From: Flavobacteriaceae bacterium
Lineage (GTDB): Bacteria > Bacteroidota > Bacteroidia > Flavobacteriales > Flavobacteriaceae
Assembly: GCA_022428005.1 (NCBI GenBank)
Contig: JAKMDI010000003.1
Span: 1 to 59,926 of the forward strand
Length of the DNA: 59,926 nt
Direction of reading: 5' to 3'
Shown here in pieces: positions 7,366 to 16,088 of the stretch. The position numbers and the translations under genes were made by a program. The notes beneath the pieces are model-generated. The model searched no databases, was not told where the DNA came from, and saw nothing but the letters and a program-made list of their open reading frames with translations. Position 1 is the stretch's first letter. Each line of letters opens with the position of its first letter.

Positions 7366-9468
7366 TTAGAGTCCAAAACAATAAATTTTATTTCCAGCTT
7401 TGGTGCCTGGCTTTCCAGCACCTCCCCCCGCAATTACAATGTATTGTTTTCCGTCGACCTCAAAAGATGAAGGGGTTGCATATCCTCCGGCGTCCAATTG
7501 ATATTCCCAAAGCAGTTCTCCGCTGGATTTATCAAAAGCTCTAAATCGCTCGTCCATAGTACCGCCAATAAAGGCAAGTCCTCCTGAAGTGACTACTGGG
7601 CCTCCCATATTGAATGTTCCTGTGGGAGGATGTCCCTTTTTTTCCAGAGCGGGGTAGGTTCCCAAGGGAATTTGCCAATCAATTTTTCCAGCGTCTAAGT
7701 TAATCCTCGATAAAGTACCCCATGGGGTGTCATTGATGGGGTACCCATTTTTGGTTTTTAATTCTGGGTGACCGTTGGCCACCCACGGGATTTCAAAAGC
7801 TTTTTTAGAGGGGTCCAATTCTATGATTTTATCTTTTCCCAAACCGACGATGTAGTCGGCGATACCGCCCATGGCTTTGGTATCCAAATTTGGAAAAGCA
7901 GGCATGGCACCCTTTCCATTGATAAGCGTATTTATAATGTATTCCCGGTCTTGGGTGCTGAGTTGACGCAGGTTTTTATTTTGTTTGGAATGGTGGCACA
8001 CATTACAATTGGAGCTAAAAAGCTGTTTTCCGTATTCAAAGGAGGTTATTTTTTGATCTTCTAATAAACTCAACATAGCAAACCATTCCGGTTCATTACT
8101 GGTATTTACGTACAGCATTCTGTCGGTAGGGTCGTAAGCTGCTCCTCCCCAATCTGTTCCACCATTAAATTGTGGATAAACCAGTGTTGGTTTTGTGGAG
8201 GGCGGGAGATACAACTGACCATAGACCATACTTTTTAGTGAATCTTTGATGGATTTATTTTCAAAGCCTTCTATTTTGTTGAGGGAATTTTCGTCCAGGG
8301 TAGTATTGCCGTAAATCAAATCTGGTATTGTAAAAGGTTGGGTTTTAGCGGAGACTTCACCGGGTATATCACTTTGCGGTACGGGAACTTCTGTAACCGG
8401 ATAGATAGGAACTCCTGTAAAACGATCTAAAACAAAAAGCTGACCCGTTTTGGTCGGTTGCGCTATGGCCTCAATAATTCTCCCCTCTGATTTTATTTCA
8501 ACCAAATTTGGGGGGCAGGGAATATCGTAATCCCACAAGTCGTGGTGTACGGTTTGAAAATGCCAAATTCTTTCTCCGGTATTTGCATTGAGGGCCAGTA
8601 TACAATTTCCAAATAAATTATCGCCAACACGATTCCCTCCCCAATGATCATAGGATGGGGAGCCAGTTCCAAAAAATAAAAGCTCGTGCGCTTGATCTAA
8701 GGTAAATCCACTCCAACTGTTGACCGAAATAAATTCGTTTTTCCAAGCGTCCTGGGGCCAAGTATCATAGCCTTCCTCACCGGGCTTTGGAATGGTGCGA
8801 AACTCCCAGGCTATGGCACCTGTATATGCGTTGAAAGCCCGAATATTTCCAGGCATTGTTTTTTGATTGGCACCATCCAAAACTCTTGACCCCAATATCA
8901 AATAGTCTTTGAAGATAATTCCTGGGGAAGAAGCGGTGATAAACAAGTTTTCATATTGTGGACCAAACCCTTTGTTGAGCTCCACTTTTCCACCTGTTCC
9001 AAAAGAAGGTATGAGTGCGCCACTGCTGGCATCAATACAGAAGAGTGTGGAGGCCGCAACAAAAAGAAGCCTTCCTTTGACTCCATCGTCAAAATAGGTG
9101 ACCCCCCTGGAATTTCCAGAATATTTTTCACCAGGAAAAGGATCAAAGCTCCAGTTGATGGTCCCCTGTTTGGCATTGATAGCATGTACCTTCATGTCGG
9201 GACCTATGATGAACATTTGATCACCAATGATGATCGGATTGCACTGAATGCCATCCCGGTGATACTCTTTTTCATCAAAGATCTCCAATTCCCAAAGTAA
9301 TTTTAAGGACTCCACATTGTCTTTATTGATCTCTGACAAATCAGAGAATTTAGACCCGGAGGGGTCGCCACTGTATACCGTCCATGACTTAAATTTTTCT
9401 TTTGGTCCCTCATTACAACCAAACAACAGCAGCACGAGAAATAATTTCAGGAGTAAACGAAAAGGCAT
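7366..9468 (-). CDS. PQQ-type quinoprotein dehydrogenase lipoprotein with haem c
   Basis: The start is placed at the ATG at 9468 (MPFRLLLKLFLV, 700 aa) because it directly begins a lipoprotein signal with lipobox LLFGC. A GTG 13 codons upstream is the alternative. The mature protein is an eight-bladed-propeller quinoprotein: SGDPSGSKFSDLSEIN at the start, WHFQTVHHDLWDYDIPCPP, PTKTGQLFVLDRFTG, NMGGPVVTSGG and AFDKSSGELLWEYQL, as in PQQ glucose/alcohol dehydrogenases. A haem c site CNVCH (about residues 486-490) lies within a small cytochrome insertion inside the propeller, not at either end. It should oxidise a sugar or alcohol in the periplasm and pass electrons through the haem. No PQQ biosynthesis genes are in the window. 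Confidence 0.9.
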   Translation of the reverse strand: MPFRLLLKLFLVLLLFGCNEGPKEKFKSWTVYSGDPSGSKFSDLSEINKDNVESLKLLWELEIFDEKEYHRDGIQCNPIIIGDQMFIIGPDMKVHAINAKQGTINWSFDPFPGEKYSGNSRGVTYFDDGVKGRLLFVAASTLFCIDASSGALIPSFGTGGKVELNKGFGPQYENLFITASSPGIIFKDYLILGSRVLDGANQKTMPGNIRAFNAYTGAIAWEFRTIPKPGEEGYDTWPQDAWKNEFISVNSWSGFTLDQAHELLFFGTGSPSYDHWGGNRVGDNLFGNCILALNANTGERIWHFQTVHHDLWDYDIPCPPNLVEIKSEGRIIEAIAQPTKTGQLFVLDRFTGVPIYPVTEVPVPQSDIPGEVSAKTQPFTIPDLIYGNTTLDENSLNKIEGFENKSIKDSLKSMVYGQLYLPPSTKPTLVYPQFNGGTDWGGAAYDPTDRMLYVNTSNEPEWFAMLSLLEDQKITSFEYGKQLFSSNCNVCHHSKQNKNLRQLSTQDREYIINTLINGKGAMPAFPNLDTKAMGGIADYIVGLGKDKIIELDPSKKAFEIPWVANGHPELKTKNGYPINDTPWGTLSRINLDAGKIDWQIPLGTYPALEKKGHPPTGTFNMGGPVVTSGGLAFIGGTMDERFRAFDKSSGELLWEYQLDAGGYATPSSFEVDGKQYIVIAGGGAGKPGTKAGNKIYCFGL

Positions 9469-9732
9469 TGTATGTGTGGTTTTTTTATTTATGGTGTTGT
9501 TTTTCACTTATTAAATTTAAAATTAAATATTAATATAGGGTCAAGGTCGGGATCAATTTGTTTTTTCAAGTTCCTTGTTCAAGAAACAATATATTGAATC
9601 CAATGGCAAAATTTTGGGTGGAGGAATATTGCGATATGACTGGGGTTCAGAAAATAATTATAAACTTTTTTAAAAAAAAGTAGGGTATTTTTTTTCCAAA
9701 ACGGGTAATAAGTGTAATCAATAAAAATTGCT

Positions 9733-10656
9733 ATGAAAACGAAAAAATTAACTGTATTAGTATTGAGCTTTGGTTTTTTAGTAGCCTGCTCTAAGGAAAG
9801 CGGAAGTGGCTTTTCTGAAAATTTAAGTACCACCACTGTTTTAGAAACCATCAACGCCATTGCCTTCCAGGAAGATATTGACGAACTGGTTTCAGAGAGT
9901 ATAGTGCTGACCGCAAATGCTTCGAGTGCCCGTTCTGCTGATTCGAGTGCCGATAAAGGTCCACAAAGATTCAAAGGAGATAAATATGGCAGCTGTGCCA
10001 CAGTGGTATTGGACGAAGAGACCAACATCAAAACCGTTACTTTTCCTGAGGATTGTGAGGGGAAAAGAGGTCAAGTGAGATCAGGGTCCTTAATCATTAG
10101 CCAATCGGACACAACAGGAGAGGCAGGAAGCTTTCGACAAGTAACCTACGATAATTTTTACCTCAACGGGGTGAAAATAGAGGGAATCCGAAGAACAGAA
10201 GTTATCTCCGTGGACGAAAATGGAAGTAAAACCATGCGTACTACCGTTACTGATGGAAAAATGATTTATGAAGATGGGACTTTCAAAACCAAGCAATCTA
10301 CCATGACGCGCTACACCCACAGAGAAAATGGAGAAAAAATATACAGCACACTCAACGGAAATAAATCTGGGGTCAGCACCGAAGGCGTGTCCTTTTCCAT
10401 GGAAATCACTACCCCCATTAGATTTGTTTATGATTGTACTACCGTTGGGGAAAGGAAAAAAGGCAAAGTACCTGTGGAAGGCATCCAAGTGACTACCTCA
10501 GGGGATGAAGTTATAACCACTGATTTTGGTGACGGAAGCTGTGATACCCTTGTCGAAGTCTCCAAGAATGGAGAAGTGGAAACGGTTGATTTAAAAGATC
10601 TTAAAAGAGGAGAACGCTTTAAGAATATTCTGAAAAGGAAAAAGAACAATAAATAA
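9733..10656 (+). CDS. Lipoprotein of unknown function
   Basis: This 307-aa protein has a clear lipoprotein signal: MKTKKLTVLVLSFGFLVAC with Cys19, followed by SKESGSG. The remainder is a repetitive, Thr/Gly/Lys-rich beta-strand pattern with four further cysteines in two pairs (YGSCATVVLDE and FPEDCEGKRG, then YDCTTVGE and GDGSCDTLVE), which could form disulfides. I recognise no family. It is transcribed toward the ECF sigma operon. An 82-nt gap with a 10-bp inverted repeat separates them, so it may be a neighbouring target or an independent gene. The 225 nt upstream to the divergent quinoprotein gene contain no gene I can see. Confidence 0.75.
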   Translation: MKTKKLTVLVLSFGFLVACSKESGSGFSENLSTTTVLETINAIAFQEDIDELVSESIVLTANASSARSADSSADKGPQRFKGDKYGSCATVVLDEETNIKTVTFPEDCEGKRGQVRSGSLIISQSDTTGEAGSFRQVTYDNFYLNGVKIEGIRRTEVISVDENGSKTMRTTVTDGKMIYEDGTFKTKQSTMTRYTHRENGEKIYSTLNGNKSGVSTEGVSFSMEITTPIRFVYDCTTVGERKKGKVPVEGIQVTTSGDEVITTDFGDGSCDTLVEVSKNGEVETVDLKDLKRGERFKNILKRKKNNK

Positions 10657-10685
10657 AACAATTAAAAAAGATGTTTAATTCTCTA

Positions 10686-10722
10686 TCCAATTCCTTCGAT
10701 ATAACGTATCTTAGGAATTGGA
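10686..10722. promoter_or_regulatory. 10-bp inverted repeat ahead of the ECF sigma gene
   Basis: TCCAATTCCT (10686-10695) and AGGAATTGGA (10713-10722) form a perfect dyad separated by 17 nt, ending just before the ribosome binding site AAAGAGG (10725-10731). There is no T run, so it is not a rho-independent terminator. A related string ATCCAATTTCCT occurs at 12125-12136 upstream of the next gene after the operon. It could be an operator, an autoregulated sigma-factor promoter element or a 5'-leader hairpin. Confidence 0.5.
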
Positions 10723-10738
10723 TTAAAGAGGTTTTAAA

Positions 10739-11227
10739 TTGACTGCCAAAGAGTTTAAAATGATTTACGACACCCACTTTGACAACCTCAGGCGATACCT
10801 CAACTACCGTTCAGGAGATCAACAACTATCGGATGATATCGCCCAAAGTGTTTTTATGAAAGTGTGGACAAAAAAAATCGAGGTCGCTTCTGGGAACTTA
10901 AAGAGTCTACTCTTCAAGATGGCCACCGATGAGTTCGTCAGTCATGTTCGCCGTCAAAAAGTCGAGAGATCCTATAGCGAGAGCATCAATTTGCGAGTAA
11001 TTCATGAATCTGAACCCGAGAATGATGGGTACGGTGACAAGAAAGTAAGATTTGAAAAGGCCCTGGGTCAACTCCCTGAAAAACAACGAACAGCCCTGCT
11101 GATGAACAAGATGCAGGGACTTACCTACAAGGAAATTGCAGAAAGCTTAAATTTGTCTCAAAAAGCCGTTGAGAAAAGAATAAGCCAGGCATTGAATACA
11201 CTAAAACAAAATCTGAATCAGCAATGA
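10739..11227 (+). CDS. ECF-type RNA polymerase sigma factor
   Basis: This 162-aa protein has region 2 (FKMIYDTHFDNLRRYLNYR, then LSDDIAQSVFMKVW, residues 6-43) and region 4 (LPEKQRTALLMNKMQG, then LTYKEIAESLNLSQKAVEKR, residues 101-150). This is the normal ECF size. The start is TTG at 10739, chosen because AAAGAGG lies 7 nt upstream and region 2 begins at once. An ATG at codon 8 would clip the first helix. The stop overlaps the next gene by 4 nt (ATGA). The downstream pair (one-pass membrane protein and exported helical protein) suggests the sigma factor is controlled by an envelope-stress signal. Confidence 0.9.
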   Translation: MTAKEFKMIYDTHFDNLRRYLNYRSGDQQLSDDIAQSVFMKVWTKKIEVASGNLKSLLFKMATDEFVSHVRRQKVERSYSESINLRVIHESEPENDGYGDKKVRFEKALGQLPEKQRTALLMNKMQGLTYKEIAESLNLSQKAVEKRISQALNTLKQNLNQQ

Positions 11228-11613
11228 GTAAAAAATCACAATTTTCAGAGGAACAGATCGACGACTTTCTGTCCAAGGTGGACCTCCCTTTGGAAAAAGA
11301 TAAAGAAGCTATTTGGGCTGAAAAATTCAATTCTATGGTCCAAGATGATGCCCCTGCCTTTTCAAAAAAACCAGCTGTCTTTAGGCTGAACTGGCAGTAT
11401 GGATTGGCGGCATCATTTGCCCTATTGCTGGCCACAACTTTTTATTTGAGTAAACCCGATATTTTTAAGGGAATGTCTGACCCTGTCGCCGAATCGGTCC
11501 TTACAGAACAAGACCTATTGGCCGATCAAAATATCATCGAATCATTGTTTGTTGAAGAAAACGAATTTGATGAGTGGTTCGAAGAACAATATCTTTTAAG
11601 TTCAATCAACTGA
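11224..11613 (+). CDS. One-pass membrane protein, putative anti-sigma factor
   Basis: This 129-aa protein has an N-terminal cytoplasmic acidic/helical segment of about 55 residues, a single transmembrane helix at about residues 57-76 (NWQYGLAASFALLLATTFYL), and a short, strongly acidic periplasmic tail. It overlaps the ECF sigma gene by 4 nt and the next gene by one base (TGATG). Small size, topology and position fit a membrane-bound anti-sigma factor, but I see no zinc-binding HxxxCxxC motif, so it is not a classic ZAS protein. The role is inferred from context. Confidence 0.75.
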   Translation: MSKKSQFSEEQIDDFLSKVDLPLEKDKEAIWAEKFNSMVQDDAPAFSKKPAVFRLNWQYGLAASFALLLATTFYLSKPDIFKGMSDPVAESVLTEQDLLADQNIIESLFVEENEFDEWFEEQYLLSSIN

Positions 11614-12113
11614 TGACCGTAAAAAAGAACATACCGCTGCTATTATTCCTTTTAGTATCCACCTGGATGGATGCTTTGTGGGCTCAGGAAATGGTCCCTC
11701 CGAGAGACTTGTATACCCCTCAACAAATGGAGATGATTGAGGAGCAAAAACTTACTATCAAAAGCAACAGAGATGTTTTCAGAAACTCTTTATCCGAGGA
11801 ACAAAAAAACTTACTCAAAAATGCATCTTTATCCCTAAAAGAACGCCAGCAGGAATTGATGAAGACCCTTTCTGCGGAACAAAAGCAGGTGCTTAAAGGA
11901 AACCGAGAATCCGTGCGCAGGCTGAGGGAGACATTTTCAAAGTCGTTGACCGAAAAACAAAAATCCGAGCTCAAACTAAGAAAGCAAAACCTTCAAGAGC
12001 GAAAAAATAAACTTAAAGACTACAAATCCGGCTTCGATGGACGGAGAGACAAACTCAAAGAAAAGAAACAAAACATTAAAGACCGCGCCAAAAAAATTAA
12101 GAAAAGCAAATAG
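11613..12113 (+). CDS. Exported helical Spy/CpxP-like protein with LTxxQ-type repeats
   Basis: The start is placed at the ATG at 11613, which overlaps the previous stop (TGATG) and opens a signal peptide ending LWA-QE. The result is 166 aa. The mature part is almost entirely charged helix with three evenly spaced motifs, LSEEQKNLLK, LSAEQKQVLK and LTEKQKSELK, resembling the LTxxQ motif of the Spy/CpxP chaperone family. A Lys-rich C-terminus follows. In Spy/CpxP/CnrX-type systems such proteins sit in the periplasm and sense misfolded protein or metals. Here it would complete an ECF sigma / membrane regulator / periplasmic sensor set. Family assignment is by motif only. Confidence 0.75.
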   Translation: MTVKKNIPLLLFLLVSTWMDALWAQEMVPPRDLYTPQQMEMIEEQKLTIKSNRDVFRNSLSEEQKNLLKNASLSLKERQQELMKTLSAEQKQVLKGNRESVRRLRETFSKSLTEKQKSELKLRKQNLQERKNKLKDYKSGFDGRRDKLKEKKQNIKDRAKKIKKSK

Positions 12114-12163
12114 TTTTTAGTCGAATCCAATTTCCTGATTTTTGCTTTTACTATATTTAGTCA

Positions 12164-13000
12164 ATGAAAGACCTCATTCTCATTGGCTTTTTTTGTGCCT
12201 CACTTTTATGTTATCCACAGTCCGAAGAGGATCAAGTTATTGATAGTATTCTCGATGAATTGTTTGAGACTGAAGCGTCACCGGTCGATTTTTCACAATC
12301 ACATTTTTTATATACCTCCTTTTCATTTGATGAAAGTGTTTTTTTTGCAGGTCGGAACTTTGGGATAGACCAATTCGGATTCACCCCCAGCATCAGTTAT
12401 ATGAAAGGAAAAAGTTTTTTTGTCAGCTTGGGCGCAGCCTATTTCAGTGAGCTCGACCCCCAATGGGACTTTGTTTCCTTGAGCAGTGGATACAGTTTCT
12501 TTTTAAACAAGGAGGAACAGTTGAGCCTAACAGCACTTTACAGCCGCATTTTTTTCTCAACCGAGACTGAGGATCTAAATCCCAATCGGTTTTCTGTTGC
12601 ATTGTCCTTACAGAAAAATTCTTGGGGAGCGCGTCTGTCTGGGGGTTATCTTTTTGGAGGATCGGCTTCGTTCTACACCGCAGCAGCCACCCATTTTGTG
12701 ATTCCAATAAAAAAAATCAAAAATGCGGAGATGAATTTACGTCCTCAATTGAGTGTTTTGATGAGCGAACAAACAGTGAGCGAGCAAATTTCTGGTGGCA
12801 TATTAAATAATACCACCTTGGAAAGAGATGTTTTTGACTTGATCAATACACAATTGAGTTTACCGTTATTGATCGATGTGGGGAGTTGGGATTTTGAATT
12901 GTCCTATAACATTAATTTTCCCAAGGGATTGCCCAGTGAAAGTGATTTGAGTACCAATGGATATCTATCACTATCAGTAGGATATTTTACTGGGCTTTAA
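12164..13000 (+). CDS. Predicted outer-membrane beta-barrel protein, unknown function
   Basis: This 278-aa protein has a signal peptide (MKDLILIGFFCASLLCYPQ). After an acidic linker come repeated amphipathic beta strands rich in Ser/Tyr/Phe/Gly (SFFVSLGAAYFSEL, FVSLSSGYSFFLN, FSVALSLQKNSWGARLSGGY), ending in YLSLSVGYFTGL near the C-terminus. This is the pattern of a small outer-membrane barrel. It lies 50 nt after the Spy-like gene, and the sequence ATCCAATTTCCT upstream resembles one arm of the dyad before the sigma gene, so it may belong to the same regulon. No family is recognised. Confidence 0.65.
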   Translation: MKDLILIGFFCASLLCYPQSEEDQVIDSILDELFETEASPVDFSQSHFLYTSFSFDESVFFAGRNFGIDQFGFTPSISYMKGKSFFVSLGAAYFSELDPQWDFVSLSSGYSFFLNKEEQLSLTALYSRIFFSTETEDLNPNRFSVALSLQKNSWGARLSGGYLFGGSASFYTAAATHFVIPIKKIKNAEMNLRPQLSVLMSEQTVSEQISGGILNNTTLERDVFDLINTQLSLPLLIDVGSWDFELSYNINFPKGLPSESDLSTNGYLSLSVGYFTGL

Positions 13001-13039
13001 AATTAACGTTTGTTTTCTATCTTTAATAAAAACAACAAA

Positions 13040-14653
13040 ATGACAAAACGCTACAAATACATTTTTTTGATCGCCACTTTTGGATTACTATTTTTTGGGG
13101 CATGCAAACCCCAACCGCAGCAATACCAAAAAGCACCTTTTACAAAACTGGACACCCTGGCCACCAATGACTGGTGGAATCGTGCAAGCAGCAAGATCAT
13201 AGATATGAAAGTGCCAAGAGAGGAAGTCATCGCTTTTGGAATCTACACCGTCTCGGACAATACCCTAAAACTTTCGGCACAGTTGTTTCCCCTTTACCCA
13301 GAGGAAAACAGAATGGTACACTTGCAGTTTTTTCAAGACCAGCAATGGATCACAGCAAAATCTCAAGAGGTAAATGAGATCGGCTGGTCCACTACTTTTA
13401 GAATTGAAAATTGGGACATGAATCAATCAGTAAAGTACAGATTATTGCATGGAAAAAAAGCCCAGTTTGAAGGATTAGTAAGAAAAGATCCCACAGCCAA
13501 GAAGGAAATCACCATCGCCGCACTTTCCTGTAATAGCAATAGGGACCGTGGAGCGCGGGAGGAATACGTAAAAAACATCAATGCCCTAAATCCAGATATG
13601 GTGTTCTTTGCAGGAGATCAATCCTATGACCACAAGGAACACACTGCCGCTTGGTTAAAATTTGGACTTCAATTTAGAGCTGTTTTTAGAAACCGGCCAT
13701 GCGTGACAATCCCAGACGATCACGACATAGGTCAGGGAAACCTTTGGGGCGAGGGAGGTAAAAAATCCATGCGCAGTGATGGAAATGATGGCGGGTATTT
13801 TTTTCACCCCGAATATGTAAAAATGGTTGAACGGGCACAGACTGCCCATCTTCCAGACCCCTATTACCAACAGCCATTGGAGCAGGGAATCACCGCTTAT
13901 TTTACCAGTCTCAAGGTGGGTGGGGTTGACTTTGCCATTATCGAGGATCGAAAGTTCAAATCTGGTCCCAACGGAAAAATACCTCCACAAGGTCCAAGAG
14001 CTGATCACATAAATGATCCCAGTTATGACCCATCGGCTATAAATCTTCCGGAACTGGTGTTACTGGGAGATTTACAGCATCAATTTCTAGAGGCATGGGG
14101 GCAAGATAAAAACACACCGATTAAAGCAGTGCTTTCAGCAACTGGTTTTTGTGGGGGCGCCCATTTACACGGTAAGGCAAGTAATCGGCTTCATGCCGAC
14201 TTGGATTCCAATGGATGGCCACAGCACGGCAGAAATAAAGCCTTGAGCTTAATCCAGCAAGCCGGTGCTGTTCATATAGCTGGTGACCAGCACCTCCCGA
14301 CCATCATTCAACACGGAATAGAACAATACGACGATGGACCTTGGGCTTTTGTGGTACCCGCCATTGTCAACAATTATTATAGCAGGTGGTGGTGGCCTGA
14401 GGATGAAATGCCAGGAGAAAATGCCAATGAAATACTGTCCTGGACTGGTCGCTATCTCGATGGTTTCAATAACAAAATCACCATGCATGCCTATGCCAAC
14501 CCCGATACGCAATCCAATGGTGCAGGTTTTGGATTTATAAGATTCAATATCGAAAAAAATGAAGTTACTTTCGAGTGCTGGCCCAGAGGAGAGGATGTTA
14601 AATCACCTCAAGCAAAACAGTTTACGGGCTGGCCTTTTACGGTAAAGTTGTGA
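13040..14653 (+). CDS. PhoD-like phosphatase lipoprotein
   Basis: The start is placed at the ATG at 13040 (MTKRYKYIFLIATFG, 537 aa), because it begins the signal peptide with lipobox FFGAC. A TTG at 13010 is the alternative. The metallophosphatase core carries IAALSCNSNRDRG, MVFFAGDQSYDHKEHTAAW, CVTIPDDHDIGQGNLWG and VHIAGDQHLPTIIQHG, matching the PhoD/alkaline phosphatase D-like fold with Asp/His metal ligands. It probably cleaves a phosphomonoester or phosphodiester at the cell surface or in the periplasm. It begins a plus-strand run: the next gene, a sulfatase, starts 7 nt after its stop. A link to sulfated or phosphorylated glycan breakdown is inference. Confidence 0.85.
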   Translation: MTKRYKYIFLIATFGLLFFGACKPQPQQYQKAPFTKLDTLATNDWWNRASSKIIDMKVPREEVIAFGIYTVSDNTLKLSAQLFPLYPEENRMVHLQFFQDQQWITAKSQEVNEIGWSTTFRIENWDMNQSVKYRLLHGKKAQFEGLVRKDPTAKKEITIAALSCNSNRDRGAREEYVKNINALNPDMVFFAGDQSYDHKEHTAAWLKFGLQFRAVFRNRPCVTIPDDHDIGQGNLWGEGGKKSMRSDGNDGGYFFHPEYVKMVERAQTAHLPDPYYQQPLEQGITAYFTSLKVGGVDFAIIEDRKFKSGPNGKIPPQGPRADHINDPSYDPSAINLPELVLLGDLQHQFLEAWGQDKNTPIKAVLSATGFCGGAHLHGKASNRLHADLDSNGWPQHGRNKALSLIQQAGAVHIAGDQHLPTIIQHGIEQYDDGPWAFVVPAIVNNYYSRWWWPEDEMPGENANEILSWTGRYLDGFNNKITMHAYANPDTQSNGAGFGFIRFNIEKNEVTFECWPRGEDVKSPQAKQFTGWPFTVKL

Positions 14654-14660
14654 TTGTAAT

Positions 14661-16088
14661 ATGAGAATCTTCCTACCGCTATTTTTGTTGTTTTTAATTT
14701 CTTGCACCACCGCTGTAAAAACAGATGAAACTCCCCCCAACGTGGTTTTTATTTTGGTGGATGACTTGGGTTGGAAAGACTTGAGCTGTTATGGCAGTAG
14801 TTTTTATGAAACCCCCAATATTGATCGATTGGCCAAAATGGGTCTCCGTTTTTCTCAGGCCTATGCAGCCCACCCAGTCTGCTCTCCCACCCGAGCTTCC
14901 ATCATGACAGGAAAACACCCCACCCGCATCAAAATCACCGATTGGATCCCAGGACAAGACCCTCAAAATCGAAAACTGTTGGGACCAAAAGATTTGCACG
15001 CACTCCCTTTAGAGGAGATTACCATTGCCGAGGCTTTACAAGGCCAGGGTTACAAAACTTTTTTTGCTGGAAAATGGCATTTGGGAGGGGAAGGCTTCTA
15101 TCCTGAGGATCAGGGATTCCAGATCAACAAAGGCGGCTACCACCTGGGATCGCCTCCTGGAGGATACTATACTCCCTATCGCAACCCCAAGCTCAAAGAT
15201 GGTCCTACTGGAGAACATTTGACCGACCGACTCACCGATGAATCATTGAAGTTTATTGATCAAAATTATCAAAGTCCTTTTCTTCTTTTTTTATCCTATT
15301 ATACTGTACATACCCCTATTCAACCTCATAACGACTACTTGCCCAAGTTTCTTGAAAAAAGAAAAACACGCATCGACACCTTGGCCATAAAACAAAAGGA
15401 AGGAGGTGGCTATACAGTCCAAAACCAATACAATGCCCAGTATGCTTCCATGGTATATGCGCTTGACCAAAATGTGGGCAGAGTAATCGATCAATTAGAA
15501 GCGCAGAACCTATTAGACAATACGCTTATTATTTTTACTTCAGACAATGGTGGACTGACTACCTTAGAAAAGGAGCACCGAACGGCGCCTACCAGTGTTT
15601 TGCCCCTCAGAGCTGGCAAGGGTTGGGTTTATGAAGGCGGAATAAGGGTCCCCCTAATTATAAAACCCCCCAACAACAGTTCAGCAAAGCGCATCGATGT
15701 GCCAGCCGTTAGTATGGATTTTTATCCAACTATTTTGGAATATGCCCGTCTCCCTTTGAAGCCTGAACAACACCGGGACGGCATTAGTTTAAAAAATATC
15801 ATAGAGGGAAAAAAAAGTGAAACACATACTTCCATGGTTTGGGACTTTCCCCATTATCATGGGAGTGGTTGGACCCCAGGCAGGGCACTGCGTTTGGGAC
15901 CATGGAAATTGGTGTATTTTTTTGAGGACGAGCAATACGAATTGTATCACCTGGAAAATGACCCTGGAGAAAAAATCGACCTGGTAAATCAAGCTCCAGA
16001 ACAACTCGAACACATGAAAAAACTCCTTATGGAATGGACTTCAACAATGAAGGCTCAAAACCCAACAGTAAATATCAAAACATTATGA
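14661..16088 (+). CDS. Sulfatase lipoprotein (arylsulfatase type)
   Basis: This 475-aa protein has lipobox LISC (Cys15) and first metal site FILVDDLGWKDLS (Asp34, Asp35). Its formylglycine motif is C74-S-P-T-R with downstream SIMTGKHPTR, and FFAGKWHLGG and IFTSDNGGL are also present. These are all the hallmarks of a type I formylglycine-dependent sulfatase, resembling the S1_16 branch. The active Cys is intact and the length is usual. It lies between the PhoD-like gene and an esterase that overlaps its stop (ATGA), so the three probably form one transcript working on a decorated polysaccharide outside the cytoplasm. The sulfate position cannot be read from the sequence. Confidence 0.9.
   Translation: MRIFLPLFLLFLISCTTAVKTDETPPNVVFILVDDLGWKDLSCYGSSFYETPNIDRLAKMGLRFSQAYAAHPVCSPTRASIMTGKHPTRIKITDWIPGQDPQNRKLLGPKDLHALPLEEITIAEALQGQGYKTFFAGKWHLGGEGFYPEDQGFQINKGGYHLGSPPGGYYTPYRNPKLKDGPTGEHLTDRLTDESLKFIDQNYQSPFLLFLSYYTVHTPIQPHNDYLPKFLEKRKTRIDTLAIKQKEGGGYTVQNQYNAQYASMVYALDQNVGRVIDQLEAQNLLDNTLIIFTSDNGGLTTLEKEHRTAPTSVLPLRAGKGWVYEGGIRVPLIIKPPNNSSAKRIDVPAVSMDFYPTILEYARLPLKPEQHRDGISLKNIIEGKKSETHTSMVWDFPHYHGSGWTPGRALRLGPWKLVYFFEDEQYELYHLENDPGEKIDLVNQAPEQLEHMKKLLMEWTSTMKAQNPTVNIKTL

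Noticed and set aside
9508-9732. Possible regulatory hairpin around TTGTTTTTTCAAG...CAAGAAACAA in the divergent gap before the lipoprotein gene
   Set aside because: The arms pair only with several bulges and no promoter boxes match the Bacteroidota consensus, so nothing definite can be claimed.
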